Source of the DNA: Maylandia zebra
Taxonomy: Eukaryota > Chordata > Actinopteri > Cichliformes > Cichlidae
Direction: 5' to 3'
Assembly: GCF_041146795.1 (NCBI RefSeq)
Contig: NC_135180.1
Coordinates: forward strand, 32,914,794-32,978,793
Length of the DNA: 64,000 nucleotides
Part shown: one piece after another, positions 57,251 through 64,000 of the stretch
Layout: every line of letters begins with the position of its first letter
Position numbering within the stretch: the stretch's first letter is position 1
Notes under the pieces: generated by a model
Databases searched by the model: none
Told to the model about the DNA's origin: nothing
What the model saw: only the letters and a program-made list of their open reading frames with translations
Made by a program: the position numbers and the translations under genes

Positions 57251-59143
57251 GTAATGTAACTTTTCCTGTTGCTTTGACTAGGCTACAGTTCTGAGTTGAC
57301 TGCTGTCATCTGCATGATTTGTTTTGGAGGTAATTCACCTGGTGCTGAAAACCAGAAAGCGGTTCAGATAAAACAGAAAGATATGTTTGATTGTCTCAGT
57401 CGCAACACTCAATTAAGCTTCTTTCTGATAACTGCGCTCAGTGTAGCTGGAGGAAAGTAGTTACTTTTTCTTTAATGTAACTTCAGTTAATCAATACAAC
57501 TCCAGGCTTGATGTTCAAAACTCTATAAAACTTTTTTCTTAAATGTTGTTCTTTGTCAAAATATTAATTACCCGAGTATAATGTTTATTTAATGTTATTA
57601 AAGTTACTGCGGGTTATCTTCATCCCATGAGAGATTATGCGTTTTTAAAATCATTGCACCACATGCTGTTGTGCTCTCTCGTGCTTGGTGTTAGGCAAAA
57701 TATCTGAGAACAGTGTGACCTGTCATGTAGACATCCAGCTCGCCTCCATATAGTGAGGCAGAAAGACTAAAAGCTACAAACAGGCTTTAACTGCCAAGCC
57801 TGTGAATAATGCAGCTGTGAAGCATTTACACCAAGTTTTATAACATGGCTGTTATAAAACAGCGAAACTGATACAATTACCACCAGAAGAATCTATAACA
57901 TTAACATCCCGAGGAAATTTACCCATGTGTCTGAAATATTCGAAATTTGATTAAATGAGAGGATTTTTCGAAGCCTGTTGGTGGTCAATGGGAGCTATAT
58001 TTAAAGTTTAAAAACTTGTGAGAAAACTAGGCCATTGCAGCACATTAAAGAACACATTATGGAGATATGAAGAACAATTACAGCATGAGAATTGTTTCTG
58101 ATGTTGTCAAAAACATGACGCAGGAGATAGGGGCCAAGGTCGTTGTGTGAATAATAACGACATGCATCAGCAACATTCACATTTCCTTTAAAAATAAAAC
58201 CCTCTATAATATCTAACAAGGTTGAGGCTAAAGATAAAACAAAAAAGTAATTCAAGGTAAAGGGCAATTTTATAAACAGTAGCCATTAGATGGCCACATG
58301 GGTGATAGTCTTCACTTTATCAAAGTCTTTTTATATATTCATCTGTCTACAGTAAAATGATGATGCTTAAACGCAGGGTTAGTTTCCGAGCACTATGAAA
58401 TCTATTAAATATGAAAAAGGAAACAGTCAATTAAAGTTATAAAAAATATTCCTTTGAAGAAAACTTATAAAACAGACAAAAGTTTGTGATTTAGCAGAAA
58501 TCACAAGGGTGATGTTGAAAATGATTATCCATTTTGCGAGTTACTGGGGTTTATCTTCGTCTTTCCGATGGCGATAAGAGTTTATAGTACTTTCTCCTTT
58601 GGTAATAATGCCTTCCCCATATTTTACTTGATTCATGAACTGTAGGGCGGAGACAAAAGACCATTGGCATTGAAGTGATGCACTGTTGATTCTCCTCTTT
58701 GGTCTATTGTTTAAGTCTGGTGTGAGCGCAGTGCAACCATATAGATGTCTTGTCTTGGATTCTTCCCCTGGCAACCTTTGGAGGACCGTTATAGTCAGAA
58801 TGAGGAATACTACGAATATGTGAAACAAGAATAAAAACAATCGATGTGACTTTTAAAGATGACTACTACCAGCACAAGGTTATGCTTATAAATCTGCCGA
58901 GATTATCGACTGGGGGTCGTAGTTGCGCTCTCATCAACATTGGCCAAAACTTCATTTTATTTGTGAAGTGAAAAAAATATAGATATATATTAATGGAATA
59001 GACCTCGTGTGAAAGAAAGACAAGTGACTGCCTTTTTCCACGGGGAGGAGGACTACAGGAAGGTTACCAAATCACAGCTTATCATACACCTTCCAACCTC
59101 CGAGCGCCCTCCACTCTCTGTTGTGCGCGTAGAGGTTCACAAA
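57251..59143 (+). promoter_or_regulatory. pgr: trpc6-pgr intergenic region, pgr upstream sequence
   Basis: 1.9 kb with no other gene seen. It should hold the pgr promoter, but no convincing TATA box, CpG island or complete oestrogen response element was found. The pgr frame is open upstream of its ATG to a TAA at 58991-58993. Confidence 0.4.
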
Positions 59144-59907
59144 ATGGAGAATAAAACAAACGGGAAGATGGGCACCAACAGTACTTCGGTCGCTGATTCC
59201 ACCGAAACAAGCCTAAGTGACGTGATTGAAGCTGGATACAGTAGGTCGAATACAAAATTGCCGGCCGATTCACGGTTTCTAAATTGCATGTCCTCTGTGC
59301 GTAATTTTGGAAACGTTAACACACTGATCCAAGGTCTTAATTCAAGCCCTGACTGCGCAGTTTTTAAAGACTGTAACACAGTCGATCCTTCACTTGGAGC
59401 AAAACATTTTTATGACCGTAACAGAGACTATCTTAAATGTGATGGTGTTCCGTGGGAGGATTTTGTTAAACTTCAGAGGACAAACGTGGCCGCATCCGAA
59501 AGTTTACCAGGCGCAGGTCTCCCCTCTACCTCCGGGGCTTGCAAGTTCATCAAAGATGAAAAGGAGCCTTCTGTGATTATGGACATCCCCTGTCACAACT
59601 TTGATCCATCACTCGAGATTTCCGCTCTCGATACCTGTTCTGACACCGACAGGAAGCAGCACTTAGGGCTTAGCAAAGGTGAATCGACAAGTTTCGATCC
59701 CAACGCGCAAACAGCTGGGCAATTGTCGATATATAAGACTGATGTTCCTCGTTGGCAGATGCAAGCATCTCCAGGTGAGACCCAGTATTGGGGACAGTCG
59801 GCGGGGGTAAACGAGGACCCGTTCAGAACTAGTGGCTACAATGTGATGCAGAACCAGACCCAGACTCTTCCTCAGAGGAACCCAGCTCCTTTCTCCACAT
59901 TCCCCGG
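59144..59907 (+). CDS. pgr: pgr exon 1 (N-terminal domain)
   Basis: Starts at the first ATG of the open frame, context CACAAAATGG. 254 codons plus two bases before the donor GTAACT. It includes FIKDEKEP, a Psi-K-x-E sumoylation consensus around Lys137. The frame is open further upstream but only from non-ATG codons. Confidence 0.88.
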
Positions 59908-60411
59908 GTAACTACTACTCAGCGTGATAACTGCCGACAGAATCTTAATTATATTAATCATAACAGTGTCGCAAAACTTTTAACACAGTTTGGATAGGTG
60001 TGAATGTTGGCACGTGTAACTCGAGGATCAAAGAGTAGCCTAATTAATTACACAACTGTCAACACATACTTTATCATTTTACAACGACTAACGGTTTTCT
60101 AGGTATTTCTGAATGTAACAAAAAATATTTTATCTAGTGCGGAGTCCACAGCGCTCAGTAGTCTTTGTCTGAATATTTTTTCTCTTCACATATATTTACT
60201 TCCCCCCCCCAGTATGCCACCCCAGAGACTGTGTATGATCTGTAGTGATGAGGCATCTGGCTGCCACTATGGAGTCTTAACGTGTGGGAGCTGTAAAGTA
60301 TTTTTTAAAAGAGCGGTTGAAGGTGAGCAAAGAAAATCTTTAACAAATGTCAAAATAACCACAGTGTGTGTGTGTGTATATGTGTGTGCGTGTGTTTGTG
60401 TGTGTGTATGA

Positions 60412-60505
<94 letters not shown>

Positions 60506-60525
60506 GTAAGGAGTAAAGCAGTGAA

Positions 60526-60563
<38 letters not shown>

Positions 60564-63275
60564 TTCACTGCTTTACTCCTTACTGTCTTTTTCTTTCTTT
60601 TAGCAACAGTATCACAGTTACTAGTGTACATCCTGTTCTTCCACTTGGAGTTTTTTTTTTCTCCTGTTATCTTTCAATGTGAGATATATTAGAGCCACTA
60701 TGTCTCACCGTGGCCATGTCACTCTGTCCTCACAGCCTTGCCTCTATCTAATTTTCTGCCAGAGTGCTGCCTCAGCGTGGAGTAGAGTATTCATGCTAAT
60801 AGTCAAGAACTCTTCAACACATTCTCTTCTTATTAAAGACCTCTCCCGTTTCCTACATATTTGGAATGGAGAACTGCTAAAAATGTTTTGCATTGTCTGT
60901 ACCTATTCATTCAACAGGCCATCACAGCTATCTCTGTGCTGGGCGGAATGACTGCATTGTGGACAAAATTCGGAGAAAAAATTGCCCTGCGTGTCGCCTT
61001 CGAAAGTGCTATCAAGCAGGAATGATGCTTGGAGGTATCATTTGGTTTTATTTATCATGTAGTCCCAAGAAACCATGATTAAAACCAAAGAGAATATTCT
61101 GCATGTTTAGATTAAAAAGAAAATCATGACTCAAAAAAACAACAAAAAACCCCTCAGGATATTTTACTCTTTCAAATGTCTTATTGGCACGAATTTAGTG
61201 GTTTCCCATTAGATCAAACCAGAACTTATGTTCACGTCACAGGGAGGAAACTGAAGCGCTTTGGGGCCTTGAAAGACACAGGTTTGACCCCATCTCTGAT
61301 GTTCCGGTCCCACATGACCATGCCCGGTGACAGCCAAGCCTTGACTCCCATGTCTTACATACCAGGCATTCATGAGCTACAAGTCTCCCAACAAATGCTC
61401 AACATCCTTGAAAACATCGAACCAGAGATGGTGTACTCTGGTCATGACAGCTCCCAGGCTGATGCTCCCCATCTTCTGCTCACCAGTCTCAACAGGCTGT
61501 GTGAGAAACAGCTGATGTGGATTGTGAAGTGGTCAAAATCTCTCCCAGGTAACAGCTTTCTGCATCTCAGGGCCATCACAGTTGTTGTCATGGGGATCTA
61601 GTGGCGGGCCTTGTTGGAAGTCTAAAGTCCTAAACGCCAAGATAGAAGACTTTGTAATGCCTTGAATATTGTCACCGAGTCAAGTGTTTGACAGGAAATT
61701 TTAATATAGTTTAACATGACTGTAAACACCTACTGAGACAAAAATGTTACTGTTACTGGAAAACCATATATATACGAGAAGAAATGTTATGAATGAAATG
61801 TTCTTCTTTTTCTTTTTTTTAGGTTTTCGTAATCTACACATCAATGATCAGATGACACTCATCCAGTACTCGTGGATGAACATGATGGTGTTCTCTCTTG
61901 GGTGGCGCTCCTTTCAGAATGTCACCGGTGAACATTTGTACTTTGCACCTGATCTGGTTCTTAGCCAGTAAGTAACCACAGTCATCGGCAATTGAAGATG
62001 GCTTTCGGTTGGTGATGATTCATGAACTCTTTTATCCATAAGTTAGTGATTTCAGTAGAGAAAGAGTCTACTGGTTATCCAGAGACGTAAACCATTTTGT
62101 GCTTTTGTCCATTAGGGAGCAAATGAGGAGATCTCCAATTTACGACCTCTGTCTAGCGATACAGTTTATTCCTCAGGAGTTTGCAAATCTTCAAGTTACA
62201 CGCGAAGAGTTTCTTTGCATGAAAGCCATAATATTGCTCAACACAGGTAAGACTGTTATGCTAGGGCTGTTCGATATAACCATATATATCGGAATGACGA
62301 TATAAAAACGTCTATCGTTGCATTTTACGCTATCGTTTGTTTCGTGGTGTCACAAAATAAACCGTTTACGGCAATATTTTTTCATTATTTTGATGGTCAC
62401 TGTAGTGGCTATATTAATTTCTTAAAGTTCTCTCTTTCTCTTATATTTAATATAACCACACTACAGACAGACAAGCGCTTGTTTTTATGCGTTGTCGTTA
62501 TTTCGACCTAAAACTTTCACAATAAAGCTCAAGATCCCGTTGAGACTTTTCAAAATAAACTGAATCAGAGATTTTGGTCATATCGCACGGCCCTATTTTA
62601 CGCTGTTAAGGAGACTTACAAACTAAGCTATGATCAGTTACAGCTGCACTGCACAATAAAGACATTTTTATAAAAGCAGTGTGCATCTTGACAAGATTTA
62701 TGTAGCAACTGCTATCAATCCTAGTTTTACTAACGGCATTTACCTTTAAAATCATTGCTGGCTGGTACTTGCATAACATCTCCCCAGTATTTCTTTACTT
62801 CTTCTAACAATACCGTTTTGAAATGTTTAGTGCAATTTTAAATATGCAAATATCTTCTCTGCACTTAGTGCCTCTTGAAGGATTAAAAAGTCAGGCAGCA
62901 TTTGATGAAATGAGACAAAACTACATCCGGGAGCTGACCAAGGCTATTCAAATGAAGGAGAAGGGCATCGTGGCAAGTTCCCAGCGATTCTACCACCTCA
63001 CCAAACTCATGGATGCCATTCATGATGTAGGCTCCCCCACAGAGCTCAGTATAACCGTATATATATTTTTGCCACTTTAACAACTACCAAGACACAAATT
63101 GATGTTTCTTTTTTAACAGATAGTAAAGAAGATCAACCTGTTCTGTTTGAGTACCTTCATCCAGGCAGATGCCATGAAAGTGGAGTTTCCAGAGATGATG
63201 TCAGAGGTCATTGCCTCCCAGCTTCCCAAGGTCCTTGCTGGCATGGTGAGGCCCCTCTTATTCCACAGCAAATGA
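59144..63275 (+). CDS. pgr: Nuclear progesterone receptor (NR3C3)
   Basis: Exons 59144-59907, 60213-60322, 60918-61034, 61243-61548, 61823-61967, 62116-62246, 62869-63026, 63120-63275; 1887 nt, 628 aa. It is a ligand-activated transcription factor of the steroid-receptor family; in fish it mediates progestin control of ovulation and spermiation. The N-terminal domain (1-260) is short compared with the mammalian B form. The DNA-binding domain at about 262-327 has all eight zinc-ligand cysteines and the P-box CGSCKV. The ligand-binding domain runs from about 380 to 628. The steroid-contacting Asn414, Gln420 and the Arg of GWRS match human N719, Q725 and R766. The last helix keeps [17 protein letters not shown]. 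Hinge/LBD sequence and [11 protein letters not shown] identify PR rather than AR, GR or MR. Confidence 0.93.
60213..60322 (+). CDS. pgr: pgr exon 2 (first zinc finger)
   Basis: 110 nt after a C-tract and AG. Encodes [20 protein letters not shown] and [12 protein letters not shown]. Ser after the second Cys is also found in glucocorticoid receptors. Confidence 0.96.
60363..60408. repeat. Interrupted (GT)n microsatellite
   Basis: GT-rich run with few interruptions, 40 nt after pgr exon 2. Confidence 0.85.
60415..60500. repeat. (AT)n microsatellite
   Basis: About 43 AT units with one GT interruption near 60449, running directly into the palindrome at 60501-60588. Confidence 0.95.
60501..60588. 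repeat. Perfect 88-nt palindrome in pgr intron 2
   Basis: 28-nt arms at 60501-60528 and 60561-60588 (left arm begins AGACAGTAAGGAGTAAAGCA) are exact reverse complements. The (TA)16 centre at 60529-60560 is also self-complementary, so the whole segment can fold into a long hairpin or cruciform. Confidence 0.95.
60918..61034 (+). CDS. pgr: pgr exon 3 (second zinc finger)
   Basis: 117 nt: [20 protein letters not shown] and [18 protein letters not shown]. Acceptor TTCAACAG, donor GTATCA. Confidence 0.96.
61243..61548 (+). CDS. pgr: pgr exon 4 (hinge and first LBD helices)
   Basis: 306 nt: [20 protein letters not shown], then [20 protein letters not shown]. Cys417 stands at the human Gly722 position. 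Confidence 0.94.
61823..61967 (+). CDS. pgr: pgr exon 5 (LBD)
   Basis: 145 nt: [30 protein letters not shown] and [10 protein letters not shown]. Confidence 0.95.
62116..62246 (+). CDS. pgr: pgr exon 6 (LBD)
   Basis: 131 nt: [20 protein letters not shown] and [16 protein letters not shown]. Confidence 0.94.
62262..62595. mobile_element. 334-bp MITE-like element in pgr intron 6
   Basis: Left end TAGGGCTGTTCGATATAAC and reverse-complemented right end TAGGGCCGTGCGATATGAC match at 16 of 19 positions. The interior is AT-rich with no ORF. It begins 15 nt after the exon 6 splice site. Similar 'GGGCTG..CGATAT' repeats are common in teleosts; the superfamily is not assigned. Confidence 0.65.
62869..63026 (+). 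CDS. pgr: pgr exon 7 (LBD)
   Basis: 158 nt: [20 protein letters not shown] and [16 protein letters not shown]; phase 0 at the donor GTAGGC. Confidence 0.94.
63120..63275 (+). CDS. pgr: pgr terminal coding exon (AF-2)
   Basis: 51 codons plus [23 protein letters not shown] (with the Cys and Thr of the steroid pocket), then [20 protein letters not shown] and PLLFHSK. Confidence 0.95.
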   Translation: MVKKINLFCLSTFIQADAMKVEFPEMMSEVIASQLPKVLAGMVRPLLFHSK

Positions 63276-63495
63276 CATTGCCAACACAGATACTGCAGCT
63301 CTGTGAAGACAGCTTGTGTCTGGATTACTCATCCCATTGTTACTGGATTCTTCAGAGCCTTCATTTTGCCAAAATGCTTCTAATTTGCTTGAGGTTAAAC
63401 AGGAAAACCAGGTTTCTTAAAATGTTTTTAGCAGAGACATATCTTGAAAATTATACATTTAGAGGCATCAATCAATAAAGTTCCTATGTTTTATT
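63276..63495 (+). other. pgr: pgr 3' UTR with poly(A) signal
   Basis: AATAAA at 63474-63479 about 200 nt after the stop. The remaining 0.5 kb of the window shows nothing recognisable. Confidence 0.55.
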
Positions 63496-64000
63496 CAGGT
63501 GTATCCACCATTTCCATTCCTACAAGTTGTGTATAAAACTTGCTTTGAACATAGTAGGTTTTAAGAAAACCATTAGAGATATTTTTGTATTCAAAACAAA
63601 TAAAAAATAAATACAAAAATGCTAACATTTTTCAAGGAAAGGTGCAGAATAAATTGAAATTTGTGACTTAGGCTAATCAATACAGGATACCAGCATAGTA
63701 ACTCACCATACCTACTTAAGGAAGGTGAAACCTTTAAAATAACTTTGTTTAAAATATTTATAAGAACGAAAAGTGACCTATGAGCCATATTTTCTTAACA
63801 AAACTTAGCTCACCAGCTTTAATTTACATCCATATCTGCATCAACATAAATGTACATGTAAATAATGGGATCTTAATGCGATGCAAGTGACAACTGCAAA
63901 CATGTTTATTACCATTAATGTTGCACTGTTAAGAAATCCAGACCATTCAGGAAAATAACCACATTTTCTCCTGAGTTATCGCAACTTCTGAGTTCTTTGG

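Noticed and set aside
59009-59143. N-terminal extension of Pgr by 45 residues
   Set aside because: The frame is open, but it begins at GTG, which is not a normal vertebrate start. The first ATG in frame is 59144 with good context.
57251-59143. Oestrogen response element upstream of pgr
   Set aside because: Only GGTCA-like half-sites were found; no properly spaced inverted pair.
60249-60252. Ser after the second zinc-finger Cys of Pgr as an unusual substitution
   Set aside because: Glucocorticoid receptors have the same CSDEASG sequence, so it is normal variation in the family.
60413-60631. Minus-strand ORF with Tyr-Ile repeats
   Set aside because: Translation of the (AT)n tract and palindrome in a pgr intron.

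Overview
The window reads as ordinary vertebrate nuclear DNA from a ray-finned fish, most likely a spiny-rayed (percomorph-type) teleost. The evidence is intron-rich genes with GT/AG splice sites, proteins that read like compact teleost versions of human proteins, long AT-rich introns with (CA)n, (TA)n and (ATT)n microsatellites, and several interspersed repeats that I recognise from many teleost genomes. I found no bacterial, viral or CRISPR-like system. All residue numbers below come from my own hand-spliced gene models. All comparisons with human proteins are from memory.

Layout from left to right. (1) maml2 (+): coding exons 2 to 5 at 4385-11377. Exon 1, which encodes the Notch/CSL-binding helix, lies left of the window. 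(2) yap1 (-): eight coding exons at 17291-38484, 436 aa, with a long 3' UTR down to about 14.6 kb and a compact promoter near 39.0 kb. (3) cep126 (-): eleven coding exons at 42728-50406, 1057 aa. (4) trpc6 (+): eleven coding exons at 52345-56981, 835 aa. (5) pgr, the nuclear progesterone receptor (+): eight coding exons at 59144-63275, 628 aa. In all five models the reading frame is continuous across every junction and ends at a stop codon.

The block pgr-trpc6-cep126-yap1 keeps the gene order and relative orientation of human 11q22. ANGPTL5 and CFAP300, which sit inside that block in human, are not visible here. maml2 lies directly beside yap1, whereas in human it is several megabases away on the other side of PGR. 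maml2 (Notch coactivator) and yap1 (Hippo coactivator) are both transcriptional coactivators and are convergent. cep126 (centrosome/cilium) and trpc6 (cation channel) are divergent across 1.9 kb. trpc6 and pgr are tandem. Nothing suggests an operon or a joint pathway.

Points most worth a second look: a Cys in Pgr at the position that decides mifepristone sensitivity in tetrapods; a perfect 88-nt palindrome in a pgr intron; a 17-bp perfect hairpin between cep126 and trpc6; two full-consensus CTCF motifs near the cep126 end; an RFX/X-box-like half-site at the cep126 start; a yap1 splice-donor region that hard-wires a tripeptide that is optional in human; four DNA-transposon-like or dispersed repeats with definable ends; and several candidate conserved regulatory blocks in yap1 introns.
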